64,000 bases of DNA, from assembly GCA_958417225.1 (NCBI GenBank), contig CATZCM010000003.1:21045-85044 (forward strand), written 5' to 3'. A program made the translations under genes and the position numbers. The notes under the pieces are model-generated. The model had not been told where the DNA came from, made no database searches, and worked only from the letters and a program-made list of their open reading frames with translations. This DNA comes from an uncultured Eubacteriales bacterium (lineage in GTDB: Bacteria > Bacillota > Clostridia > Oscillospirales > Acutalibacteraceae). Positions 37,021-45,310 of this stretch are shown here, one piece after another; the stretch's first letter is position 1; each line of letters begins with the position of its first letter.

Positions 37021-37641
37021 TCACGAATTAGAACCTGTTAAAAATTCAATGGGTCTTTCCAGCTGTGTTATAATGTCAATTTCACATATAGTATTACCAT
37101 ATAAAGTCGCCGTATTGTTCTTATCTGATGACCAATTGAGCTTATCGGTTTTAGACAAACTGCGATCCAATGATATAATAAGTTCCATTGCATATCCGCC
37201 ATTTGGTAAAATTCTCGCCGCTGCAAATTCACCAAGTTCATCTTGTAATTCTTCGAAGGAAACATACGTATTGCTTACACTCTTAACTTCTCCAGTTATG
37301 TATCCCCCTTCTGATTCGCTAGGTGTAACTTTAATTTCTCTGATAGTACTATTATTATACGCTTGTCCTATCACATTTGCATTGCTTGAAGGTACATAAC
37401 ATTTCACAGTTGTTACAAGTTCCGAATTAGCTATCGGAGGAACCGTTATGCCATTACAAGTAACCTTGCTTGGAATACTCCCAGCAAATCCCCAATAAAA
37501 AGTCGCACCTAATAAAATTATCAACGCAGCAATTACAATCCAAACGCTTGGATTAGAAACTTTAATGTAATCATTTAATTGCTCCGGTGAAGATATACGC
37601 TCTAAACTTTTTTTACGAAAAACACTTTGGTTCTCCATCAT
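37021..37641 (-). CDS. Short HlyD-like adaptor of the peptide exporter
   Basis: A 206-residue protein with one membrane helix (about residues 33-52, VWIVIAALIILLGATFYWGF) and an extracytoplasmic part containing beta-rich, lipoyl-like segments. It resembles the NHLP secretion protein (HlyD-like) but is clearly shorter than canonical HlyD adaptors and lacks the long coiled coil, as expected in a Gram-positive cell without an outer membrane. It sits 16 bp upstream of the C39 exporter. GGGGGCTG precedes the ATGATG start; either Met could be used. Confidence 0.75.
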   Translation of the reverse strand: MMENQSVFRKKSLERISSPEQLNDYIKVSNPSVWIVIAALIILLGATFYWGFAGSIPSKVTCNGITVPPIANSELVTTVKCYVPSSNANVIGQAYNNSTIREIKVTPSESEGGYITGEVKSVSNTYVSFEELQDELGEFAAARILPNGGYAMELIISLDRSLSKTDKLNWSSDKNNTATLYGNTICEIDIITQLERPIEFLTGSNS

Positions 37642-37661
37642 ATTCAGCCCCCTTATAAATT

Positions 37662-37961
37662 TTATTCTATATTTAATACATCCACAAAACCTGTAATTTC
37701 AAACACTTCCATAATCTCTTCATTTGCATTTTTAACCTTTAAGCATCCATCTATCGACTTCATCCTTTTATGCATTGACAATAAAACCCTAAGTCCTGCG
37801 CTACTCATGTACACTAGTTCCTTCAAATCAAATATAAGCTCTTTTACTCCATCTAATCCATCATGCAACTCTTTTTCCAATTGTGGAGCTGTATTTGTAT
37901 CCAACCTTCCCTCGATGCTCACAGTTAACGTTTCACCATTTAATTTTTTATTTAGTGTCAT
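37662..37961 (-). CDS. STAS-domain anti-sigma factor antagonist-like protein
   Basis: A 99-residue single-domain STAS protein of the SpoIIAA/RsbV type. It shows VSIEGRLDTNTAPQLEKEL, LIFDLKELVYMSSAGLRVLL with the conserved phosphorylatable Ser region, and a C-terminal helix. The frame opens further upstream, but the ATG at 37961 follows GGGAGGG. It is the first gene of the exporter operon, 20 bp before the HlyD-like gene. No partner kinase (SpoIIAB/RsbW type) or sigma factor is nearby, so it either acts on a distant partner or has a different role in the exporter. Confidence 0.85.
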   Translation of the reverse strand: MTLNKKLNGETLTVSIEGRLDTNTAPQLEKELHDGLDGVKELIFDLKELVYMSSAGLRVLLSMHKRMKSIDGCLKVKNANEEIMEVFEITGFVDVLNIE

Positions 37962-38180
37962 CCTAATCCCTCCCATTTAATTTTGAGCTGAAAGCTTGAC
38001 CATAAGAAGTGCCTTATCAAATTGTAAAATTAATATAATAACAAGGATAACAAGTGCACTTTTTTTATAAACTCTATTCGTGATTTATATTATACAACAT
38101 TTTTTTATTTTATGCAAGAGTTTTTTGAAAATTTTCTTTAATACTATTTACAGAAAATCTAACTAAAAGGAGCAATTCAC

Positions 38181-38531
38181 ATGAAAAACAAAAAACATAG
38201 CATTTATGGACTTATATGTGGAATAATAAATGGCCTCCTTGGAGCAGGTGGAGGTATGGTTCTCGTACCTATGCTTTACCAAGAAGGCCTTGATGCCAAA
38301 GCAGCTCATGCGACATCCATAAGCGTAATTTTACCTTTATGTATACTAAGTTCTATTATGTACGTAATAAATGGCGAAACTAATATTTTCGACGCATTAT
38401 TTTATATTATTCCGGGCATAATAGGTTCATTAATAGGAATATTACTTTTAGAAAAATTAAACAAAAATATTATAAAAAAATGTTTAGCTATCATAATGCT
38501 TTGGTCTGCCATTCGAATATTTTTAAAATAA
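38181..38531 (+). CDS. TauE/SafE family half-transporter, subunit 1
   Basis: A 116-residue membrane protein equal to one half of a TauE/SafE (PF01925) permease. GIINGLLGAGGGMVLVPML is the family's glycine-rich signature, followed by HATSISVILPLC; about four helices are predicted by eye. Normal family members are about 250 residues with two such halves. A second half-gene follows 12 bp downstream, and the two probably assemble into one exporter of sulfite or organic sulfur anions. Start ATG has AAAAGGAGC upstream. Confidence 0.88.
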   Translation: MKNKKHSIYGLICGIINGLLGAGGGMVLVPMLYQEGLDAKAAHATSISVILPLCILSSIMYVINGETNIFDALFYIIPGIIGSLIGILLLEKLNKNIIKKCLAIIMLWSAIRIFLK

Positions 38532-38543
38532 AGGAATGTTTAT

Positions 38544-38897
38544 ATGTCTTACGTATTTAAAATTTTAGCAGGAATTTTATCTGGAATATTTGTATCCATG
38601 GGTATGGGTGGAGGAAGCATTTTTATAATCTACCTTACATTTTTTGAAGGTTTTTCTCAAATCTCAGCTCAAGGCACAAACATCATTTTTTTTATTCCAA
38701 CCGCCATTTGCGCCATACTCATCTACAGCAAGAGAAAACTTATAAAATGGAAAATTGCTACTCCACTTATAACATGGGGGATCTTCGGTACACTCATCGG
38801 TTCTTTCGCTGTAACCGTACTTGACAAAAATTGGCTACAAAAAATTTTTGCAGTCTTTTTAGTAGTCATGAGCATAAAAATATTCATTAGCAAATAA
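38544..38897 (+). CDS. TauE/SafE family half-transporter, subunit 2
   Basis: A 117-residue membrane protein, homologous in layout to the gene just upstream: GILSGIFVSMGMGGGSIFIIYL carries the glycine-rich motif, and AQGTNIIFFIPTA matches the second conserved segment. AAAGGAATG precedes the ATG. It converges with ligA, 11 bp away. Together with its partner it makes up a complete TauE/SafE permease split into two genes. Confidence 0.88.
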   Translation: MSYVFKILAGILSGIFVSMGMGGGSIFIIYLTFFEGFSQISAQGTNIIFFIPTAICAILIYSKRKLIKWKIATPLITWGIFGTLIGSFAVTVLDKNWLQKIFAVFLVVMSIKIFISK

Positions 38898-38908
38898 CTA
38901 ACCTTAAA

Positions 38909-40891
38909 TTATGGACTCACCATTTCCAAAAACTCTTCCTCATTTATAATACTAACACCCAAATCTTGAGCCTTAGTAAATTTACTACCGGGATTTTCTC
39001 CCGCCAACACATATGACGTTTTTTTCGAAACACTACCTGAAACCTTCCCACCCATTGATTCAATGATAGCAGCCGCATCACTCCTAGAGTATGATGGCAG
39101 TGTCCCCGTTATCACAAATGTCTTTCCTGCAAATGCATCAGATACCTTTGTGGATTTGTTAGATAATTGAATTCCCAAACCTTTAAACTCATTTATCAAA
39201 TTTCTGGTATCATCAAGTGAAAAATACTGAACCACGCTCTGAGCCATGATTTCCCCAAATCCATCTATTTCTGAAACCTCATCTACTGTTGCCAAAAATA
39301 TCTCTTCTATATCACTAAATTTTTGCGTCAAAAGCTTAGCTGCATTTTTGCCAACATGACGAATTCCTAACGCAAATATAAGTCGTGATAACTCATTTTG
39401 TTTTGATTTCTCAATTGCATTCAACACATTCGAAACGGATTTTTCACCCATTCTCTCAACTTTCAGCAAATCTTCAGCCAACAATTTATAAAGATCTGCC
39501 GGAGACAAAATCAAGTTGTTTTTAACCAATTGCTCCAGTAATGCAGGCCCCAATCCCTCAATATTCATTGCATCTCTCGACACAAAATGAATAAGATGGC
39601 GCAAAAGTTGCGCTGGGCACTTTGTATTCACACAACGCAAAGCAGACTCCCCATCCTCACGCAAAACTTTACTACCACAAGAAGGACAAACCTCTGGCAT
39701 TGTAAACGGAATTGAGTCAGATGTGTGACTTTCAACCGATACAACTTCCGGTATAATTTCCCCAGCTTTTCTAAGCACAACCATATCATTTAAATTAATG
39801 CCCTTTTGTAAAATGAAATCCTCATTGTGCAAAGTTGCTCTACTTACAGTTGTCCCCGCTAAAAGCACCGGTTCAAAAACAGCAATCGGAGTTAACACTC
39901 CCGTGCGTCCAACGTTAACTTCAATTTTAAGTAATTTAGTTGATCTTTCCTCAGGAGGATATTTAAATGCCTCCGCCCATTTAGGAAACTTAGATGTAGA
40001 TCCAATAACCTTTTGTTGTTCAAATGAATCAATTTTAATAACAGCACCATCTATCTGAAAATCAAATTCACCACGAGTTTCACCTATAAGTGCAACATAT
40101 TCAATAGCATCTTGTATTGACATGCATTTTTTATATTTTGGCGTTACCTGAAACCCAAGACCACTTAAATATTCAAGTATCTCACTTTGTGAAGAAAGAT
40201 TAGCCCCTTCAATCTGTAGAACTCCAAATATAAAAATGTCCAATTCACGTGTAGCAGTTACCCTAGAACTTTTCTGTCTAAGAGAACCCGCCGCTGCATT
40301 TCTCGGATTTTTGAATGGCTTTTCACCCAGTATCTCCTGTTTATCAAGAAGCTTTTCAAAAGAGTTATTAGACATGTACACCTCACCACGCACTTCCAAA
40401 AAATGAGGTGCATTTTTTATTTTTTTCGGAAGCGTTTTAATTGTTCTTATATTTTCAGTGACATCCTCACCTACAAAACCATCACCTCTAGTAGAAGCCC
40501 TATTAAATACTCCATCAACATATTCAATCGCAACTGAAAGTCCGTCGATTTTTGGTTCAACCACATATGAAGGGTTTCCCACCATATCTTTCATTCGCAC
40601 ATCAAATGCTATTATTTCATCCTCACTAAATACATCATGTAAACTTGCAAGTTGGACCTTGTGTTCTACCTTTTCGAACGTAGAATCTGCTTGTCCTCCA
40701 ACACGTTGTGTAGGTGAATCATCATTAACAAGTTCCGGAAATCTTTCTTCAATTACCTCCAATTCGTGCAAAAGTTTATCGTACTCAAAATCATCAATTT
40801 CCGGTGAATCCTGATTATAATATTTATCATTGTGATATTCTATAAGATCTCTTAAAGTCTTTGATCTCACTTTAGCTTCATTAAAATTCAT
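38909..40891 (-). CDS. ligA: NAD-dependent DNA ligase
   Basis: A 660-residue bacterial DNA ligase that seals nicks using NAD+. The adenylation site EPKIDGLSVAI contains the active Lys. The N-terminal Ia domain (YYNQDSPEIDDFEYDKLL), the four-Cys zinc finger (CPSCGSKV...CVNTKCPAQL), the helix-hairpin-helix repeats and the C-terminal BRCT domain (TFVITGTLPSYSRSDAA, ENPGSKFTKAQDLGV) are present in the usual order and at normal length. No pcrA neighbour is seen; the adjacent gene upstream is mnmA. Confidence 0.98.
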   Translation of the reverse strand: MNFNEAKVRSKTLRDLIEYHNDKYYNQDSPEIDDFEYDKLLHELEVIEERFPELVNDDSPTQRVGGQADSTFEKVEHKVQLASLHDVFSEDEIIAFDVRMKDMVGNPSYVVEPKIDGLSVAIEYVDGVFNRASTRGDGFVGEDVTENIRTIKTLPKKIKNAPHFLEVRGEVYMSNNSFEKLLDKQEILGEKPFKNPRNAAAGSLRQKSSRVTATRELDIFIFGVLQIEGANLSSQSEILEYLSGLGFQVTPKYKKCMSIQDAIEYVALIGETRGEFDFQIDGAVIKIDSFEQQKVIGSTSKFPKWAEAFKYPPEERSTKLLKIEVNVGRTGVLTPIAVFEPVLLAGTTVSRATLHNEDFILQKGINLNDMVVLRKAGEIIPEVVSVESHTSDSIPFTMPEVCPSCGSKVLREDGESALRCVNTKCPAQLLRHLIHFVSRDAMNIEGLGPALLEQLVKNNLILSPADLYKLLAEDLLKVERMGEKSVSNVLNAIEKSKQNELSRLIFALGIRHVGKNAAKLLTQKFSDIEEIFLATVDEVSEIDGFGEIMAQSVVQYFSLDDTRNLINEFKGLGIQLSNKSTKVSDAFAGKTFVITGTLPSYSRSDAAAIIESMGGKVSGSVSKKTSYVLAGENPGSKFTKAQDLGVSIINEEEFLEMVSP

Positions 40892-40945
40892 GTAATGACT
40901 CCTTTTACAACTTATCTTTCATATATATTAAAATTCATAAATAGA

Positions 40946-41998
40946 TTATGTAATCACTCCACCACCTAAAACTACATCACCATCATAAAAAACAACAGAT
41001 TGCCCTTTGGTAGCAGCACGCTGCGGACAGTCAAAAATTACCTTCGCAGTATTTTTATCTGAATTATAATAAAGTATTGCATCAGCGGCTTTAGCAGCAT
41101 AACGTATTTTAGCTTTGCACTTAATAGATTTTATTGGCACATCTCCCAAAGTAAAGTTCACATCTTTTATATGCACTTCCTTTGAAAAAAGGTCTTCATT
41201 ACTACCGATTGTAACAGTATTTGAAACTGGATCTATTTTCGTAACAAACGCAGGTTTTCCAAGAGATAATCCAAGTCCTTTTCTTTGCCCAACAGTGTAA
41301 TTTCTGATACCCTTGTGTCTACCTAAAACATTTCCAAGTTCATCTACAAAATCTCCTGGTTCATCACACGTTCCGGTATATTTTCTAATAAACCCCGCAT
41401 AATCATTCCCCGGAACAAAACAAATATCTTGACTATCAGGTTTATTTGCTACCGGTAGATTAAATTTTTCAGCAATTTTACGAACTTCAGGTTTTTCCAT
41501 CCCAAAAAGCGGAAACAACGTATGTGCAAGTTCGTACTGAGTCATATTATAAAGCACATAACTCTGATCTTTTGTCGAATTAGCTTGTCTTAAAATATAT
41601 TTTCCACTTTCATCATCATACTCAATCATCGCATAATGCCCCGTCGCAATGTACTTAGCCCCCATTTCCTCAGCTTTTTTCAGTAGAGCTTTAAATTTTA
41701 TGTATTTATTACAAGTCACACAAGGATTTGGAGTGTGAGCTTTCGCATACTCATCCACAAAATTTTTTATAACTGTCCTCCGAAATAAATCCGTAAAATC
41801 CAAAACAACATGTTCAATCCCTATTACATCACACACTCTTTTTGCATCATCTATCATTTTAGTTACTGTACTGCTACACGACTCATCCGACTGTAATTTC
41901 ATCGTTGCCCCAATCACATCATAACCCTGCTGCTTAAGCAACAGGGCAGCCACAGAGCTGTCAACTCCCCCGCTCATTCCTATAACAACCTTATCCAT
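40946..41998 (-). CDS. mnmA: tRNA 2-thiouridylase MnmA
   Basis: A 350-residue enzyme that thiolates the wobble uridine of Lys, Glu and Gln tRNAs. The PP-loop VVIGMSGGVDSSVAALLL is at the N-terminus, and the catalytic cysteines occur in NPCVTCNKYIKF and DICFVPGNDY. The GKYILRQANSTKDQSYVLYN and GQRKGLGLSLGKP motifs are intact. The ATG at 41998 follows TAGGAGGAA and is preferred over an upstream start. Confidence 0.97.
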   Translation of the reverse strand: MDKVVIGMSGGVDSSVAALLLKQQGYDVIGATMKLQSDESCSSTVTKMIDDAKRVCDVIGIEHVVLDFTDLFRRTVIKNFVDEYAKAHTPNPCVTCNKYIKFKALLKKAEEMGAKYIATGHYAMIEYDDESGKYILRQANSTKDQSYVLYNMTQYELAHTLFPLFGMEKPEVRKIAEKFNLPVANKPDSQDICFVPGNDYAGFIRKYTGTCDEPGDFVDELGNVLGRHKGIRNYTVGQRKGLGLSLGKPAFVTKIDPVSNTVTIGSNEDLFSKEVHIKDVNFTLGDVPIKSIKCKAKIRYAAKAADAILYYNSDKNTAKVIFDCPQRAATKGQSVVFYDGDVVLGGGVIT

Positions 41999-42096
41999 TA
42001 AAATTCCTCCTAAAACATAAAGTAAACACAAAATGTGCTTACTTTAAAAGATTTTAGCTTAATGCTAAACAATATTAAAGATTAAATACGTAAAGA

Positions 42097-42240
42097 TCAC
42101 AAATCATCCGCATCCTGAACAGGTTTCTCATTATCTATAGTAAGTCCTGTATAACTTCCATCCACATCTGATTTTATAGACTGTTTTCCCTGTTTTTTCA
42201 AAGTTTTTGCCAAATCATGATTATCATAACCCTCACTCAT
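42097..42240 (-). CDS. Small 47-aa protein ending in QDADDL
   Basis: A short gene below the usual length cut-off. ATG at 42240 follows AAAGGGG at good spacing. The protein is hydrophilic: it has an N-terminal DLAKTLKKQGK segment, a central DGSYTG, and an acidic ending PVQDADDL. I have a recollection of uncharacterised small Clostridia proteins with a GSYTG/GSWTG and PVQDADDL ending, but cannot check it. It lies between cysS and mnmA, 60 bp after the cysS stop, on the same strand. The function is unknown. Confidence 0.75.
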   Translation of the reverse strand: MSEGYDNHDLAKTLKKQGKQSIKSDVDGSYTGLTIDNEKPVQDADDL

Positions 42241-42300
42241 TTATAAAACCCCTTTACTATAAAGTCATTTGCAAGAACCTGCAAATACATAATATAGCAT

Positions 42301-43704
42301 TTACGCTTTATGCCACTTTATACCTTGAGGTGTATCTTCAAGTATAATGTTCATTTTTTTCAATTCATCACGTATTTTATCAGCAGTTACCCAATCCTTA
42401 TTCGCACGAGCTTTTGCACGCTCACATATAAGTTTTTCTACTTTACTATCAAGTACTTCTTCATCATTCTTTGACACAATTCCAAGTACATCCGTAAGTT
42501 CATCAAACAACTTCAAAATACCCTCACACAATACTCTTGAAGCACCATCTTGTGACACAACTCTAGTATTTATTTCACGAACAAAATCAAACAAAACACC
42601 TATCGCATCAGCCGTATTCAAATCATCGCTCATTTTCTCTACAAATCTATCCCGGTAACCATTAAATTCATCTAATATAGATTCATCCTCTGCACTAGAT
42701 TCCACGGTGGCATTAGAAATTGCAAACAATAAATTGCGTCTACACGTATACAATCTATCAAGAGCTGCAGAACACTGTTTTATTATATCCTCGCTATAAT
42801 TTATGGGACTCCTATAATGGGACGAAATCATCAAATACCTAATTGGCTCATATCCATACACTTTTGCCACATCTCTAACAGTAAAGAAGTTATTCAAAGA
42901 TTTGGACATTTTTTTGTTGTCTACGTTAATATATCCATTATGCAACCAAAATCGAGAAAATTCACATTCATTTGCACATTCGCTCTGAGCAATTTCATTT
43001 TCGTGATGCGGAAAAATCAAATCCTGACCTCCACAATGTATATCTATAGTTTTACCAAGGTATTTTCTAGCCATAGCAGAACATTCTATATGCCAACCAG
43101 GTCTTCCATTTCCCCAAGGAGACTCCCACATCGGTTCCCCAGGCTTCGCAGCTTTCCATAGGGCAAAGTCCATTGGATCTTCTTTAATTTCTCCTACTCC
43201 AATTCTAGCACCGGCTTCAAGATCTTCAAGTGGTTGATGTGAAAGCTTACCATACTCCTTAAAATTTCTAGTACGGAAATAAACATCACCATTTTTTACA
43301 GCGTATGCATATCCTTTTTCAATAAGAGATTTTATAATGTCAATAATTTCATCTATATTCTCTGTAGCAAGCGGATGAACAGTAGCCTCACGTACATTTA
43401 GGCCTTTTGCATCTATTTTATACTCCTTAATGTACTTTTTAGAAATCGCTAAATAATCCGAGCCCTCTTGATTCGCACGGTTTATTATCTTGTCATCTAT
43501 ATCAGTAAAATTTTGAACAAATTCAACCTTAAGTCCAATGTACTCCATAAACCTTCTCATAACATCAAAAACACAAATTGGACGTGCATTTCCAATATGT
43601 ATGTAATTGTACACTGTAGGCCCACACGCATAAATACGCACTACTCCCTCCTGCATCGGAGAAAATTCTTCTTTTTTTCTTTTTAACGTATTATAAAGTT
43701 TCAT
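42301..43704 (-). CDS. cysS: Cysteinyl-tRNA synthetase
   Basis: A 467-residue class I aminoacyl-tRNA synthetase. The HIGH-like motif is YIHIGNARP near residue 35, the KMSKS motif is KMSKSLNNFF, and zinc ligands occur in ACGPTVYNY and WHIECSAMARKYLG...HHENE. The ATG at 43704 is taken as start because GAGGAG lies 8 bases upstream; a start three codons earlier is possible. It follows cysE by 60 bp, the usual cysE-cysS pairing in Firmicutes. Confidence 0.98.
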   Translation of the reverse strand: MKLYNTLKRKKEEFSPMQEGVVRIYACGPTVYNYIHIGNARPICVFDVMRRFMEYIGLKVEFVQNFTDIDDKIINRANQEGSDYLAISKKYIKEYKIDAKGLNVREATVHPLATENIDEIIDIIKSLIEKGYAYAVKNGDVYFRTRNFKEYGKLSHQPLEDLEAGARIGVGEIKEDPMDFALWKAAKPGEPMWESPWGNGRPGWHIECSAMARKYLGKTIDIHCGGQDLIFPHHENEIAQSECANECEFSRFWLHNGYINVDNKKMSKSLNNFFTVRDVAKVYGYEPIRYLMISSHYRSPINYSEDIIKQCSAALDRLYTCRRNLLFAISNATVESSAEDESILDEFNGYRDRFVEKMSDDLNTADAIGVLFDFVREINTRVVSQDGASRVLCEGILKLFDELTDVLGIVSKNDEEVLDSKVEKLICERAKARANKDWVTADKIRDELKKMNIILEDTPQGIKWHKA

Positions 43705-43764
43705 TCCACTCACTCCTCAATTTATAAATTTCATAAAATAGCAATCGCACTATCAAAAATCCAC

Positions 43765-44445
43765 TTAACGATCACTTTCAATGCTATTTTCTAATTTATC
43801 TATCTTGCTAATAATATGCCTAAGTTTAATGTTCACCTTACAAAACTGTTGTGCTACAGGGTCAGAAACATGTATCTGATCAAGTGCCAAATTTTTAAGT
43901 CCATTTATGCGCACCACTCTTGCTGGGACCCCCACAGCTGTTGCCCCTTCAGGAACTTCCCTCAGAACCACTGCTCCCGCTGCAATTCTTGCATTATCGC
44001 CCACTTTAAATGGTCCAAGCACTTTGGCACCAGAACCTATCAATACATTCTTGCCAATTGTCGGATGACGTTTTCCTTCATGTTTCCCTGTTCCGCCAAG
44101 TGTTACACCCTGATATATAATGCAACCATCACCTACGGCAGCCGTTTCCCCTATAACTACACCCATACCATGATCAATAAAAACACCTTTTCCTATATTT
44201 GCACCGGGATGTATCTCAATTCCTGTACGTTTTCTTGATCTTTCCGATATAAACCGTGCTATTATTTTCATGTTGTGTACATAAAACCAATGTGCTTTTC
44301 TATATGAGCGAAGAGCCTTCACTCCGGGATATAATAAGTATATTTCAAGTAAACTTTTGGCCGAAGGGTCACGATACTTTATTTGCATTAACTCTTCTTT
44401 TAATCTCCGAAACAATTGCTCCACCTCTTTAACACTATTTTTCAT
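43765..44445 (-). CDS. cysE: Serine O-acetyltransferase
   Basis: A 226-residue enzyme that makes O-acetylserine from serine and acetyl-CoA, committing serine to cysteine synthesis. An alpha-helical N-terminal domain precedes the left-handed beta helix with GIEIHPGANIGKGVFIDHGMGVVIGETA and GGTGKHEGKRHPTIG (active-site His residues), followed by the C-terminal tail. The start ATG (44443-44445) lies in the loop of a perfect 13-bp inverted repeat and has no clear Shine-Dalgarno, which suggests translational control. Paired with cysS downstream. Confidence 0.95.
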   Translation of the reverse strand: MKNSVKEVEQLFRRLKEELMQIKYRDPSAKSLLEIYLLYPGVKALRSYRKAHWFYVHNMKIIARFISERSRKRTGIEIHPGANIGKGVFIDHGMGVVIGETAAVGDGCIIYQGVTLGGTGKHEGKRHPTIGKNVLIGSGAKVLGPFKVGDNARIAAGAVVLREVPEGATAVGVPARVVRINGLKNLALDQIHVSDPVAQQFCKVNIKLRHIISKIDKLENSIESDR

Positions 44446-44480
44446 TACATAGATATGATTTCAACCTAAATAGTGTTAAA
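44428..44480. promoter_or_regulatory. Perfect inverted repeat enclosing the cysE start codon
   Basis: TTTAACACTATTT (44428-44440) and AAATAGTGTTAAA (44468-44480) are exact reverse complements, with a 27-base loop containing the cysE ATG. It could be an mRNA hairpin over the initiation site or a protein-binding operator. Confidence 0.65.
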
Positions 44481-44767
44481 GCATAACATAAAAAATTATA
44501 TTAAGAATTATACTTTCTTCCAAAACCACACTTTATAGGAATAACAGACTAAAAATTCAAAATTACGTTCGATTTTATTTTCACAAACATATCTTGTAAA
44601 AATCAGATTTTTAAGTTTCTAGCAAGTTCAATATAAAAATTCCCTGACTACAAAAATAAAATCTACCCACTGTTGAAAACATTGTTGAAAGAGTTTAAAA
44701 TAAATTATGTTGTATAATTACTATTGTAACATTAAGCATTCCTCACTGATACCGGCAGTTTACAGAC
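44481..44767. other. Gap between pgsA and cysE without a gene
   Basis: AT-rich; I looked for a T-box leader (expected before cysteine genes) and found no T-box consensus, no specifier loop and no terminator/antiterminator pair. A duplicated GTTGAAA motif occurs at about 44671-44690, of unknown meaning. Confidence 0.4.
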
Positions 44768-45310
44768 TTAAAGCATTCCTTTCGCAAATAAAAATTCCTT
44801 GTTTTCTTTCACATATATTATGCCAGAAATGACAGTAAATAAAACACTAGTCCAAACAAATATGTCCCTTACTGTTGAAAAACCTGTTGAAATAGTTGAT
44901 AAAATCACCACGACAATCGCTAAAATTTGACTAACTGTTTTAAGTTTCCCAAAAATATTCGCCGGAATAACCTTATCAGATTTGGCCGCAATCAGCCTAA
45001 CTGAAGTAACCATAAATTCTCTAAACACGATAATAATAACTGGAACAGAACTCACTAAATGCAAATCGACAAAACAAATAAATGCAGAAATAACCAAAAT
45101 TTTATCTGCAAGTGGATCCGCAAATTTCCCAAAATTCGTAATCAAATTTTGTTTACGTGCAATTTGGCCATCAAAGAAATCCGTTATAGATGCAACGCCA
45201 AAAACAATTCCTGCAAACCAAAAGTGATATTGAAAATCACACAATAAAAAAGCAACCATAAGTGGAACAAGTATAATTCTTAAAACTGTTAATTTATTTG
45301 GCAAATTCAT
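44768..45310 (-). CDS. pgsA: CDP-diacylglycerol-glycerol-3-phosphate 3-phosphatidyltransferase
   Basis: A 180-residue membrane enzyme of phosphatidylglycerol synthesis. It begins NLPNKLTVLRIILVPLMVAFLL and carries the CDP-alcohol phosphatidyltransferase motif D-G-x2-A-R-x8-G-x3-D-x3-D as FFDGQIARKQNLITNFGKFADPLADK (spread over two segments). Three to four more helices follow. Its start lies 17 bases inside rimO's 3' end, so the two are coupled. The order recA-recX-rimO-pgsA suggests one operon. Confidence 0.95.
   Translation of the reverse strand: MNLPNKLTVLRIILVPLMVAFLLCDFQYHFWFAGIVFGVASITDFFDGQIARKQNLITNFGKFADPLADKILVISAFICFVDLHLVSSVPVIIIVFREFMVTSVRLIAAKSDKVIPANIFGKLKTVSQILAIVVVILSTISTGFSTVRDIFVWTSVLFTVISGIIYVKENKEFLFAKGML

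Noticed and set aside
44446..44767. Cysteine T-box leader before cysE-cysS
   Set aside because: No T-box consensus, specifier loop or terminator/antiterminator pair could be found.
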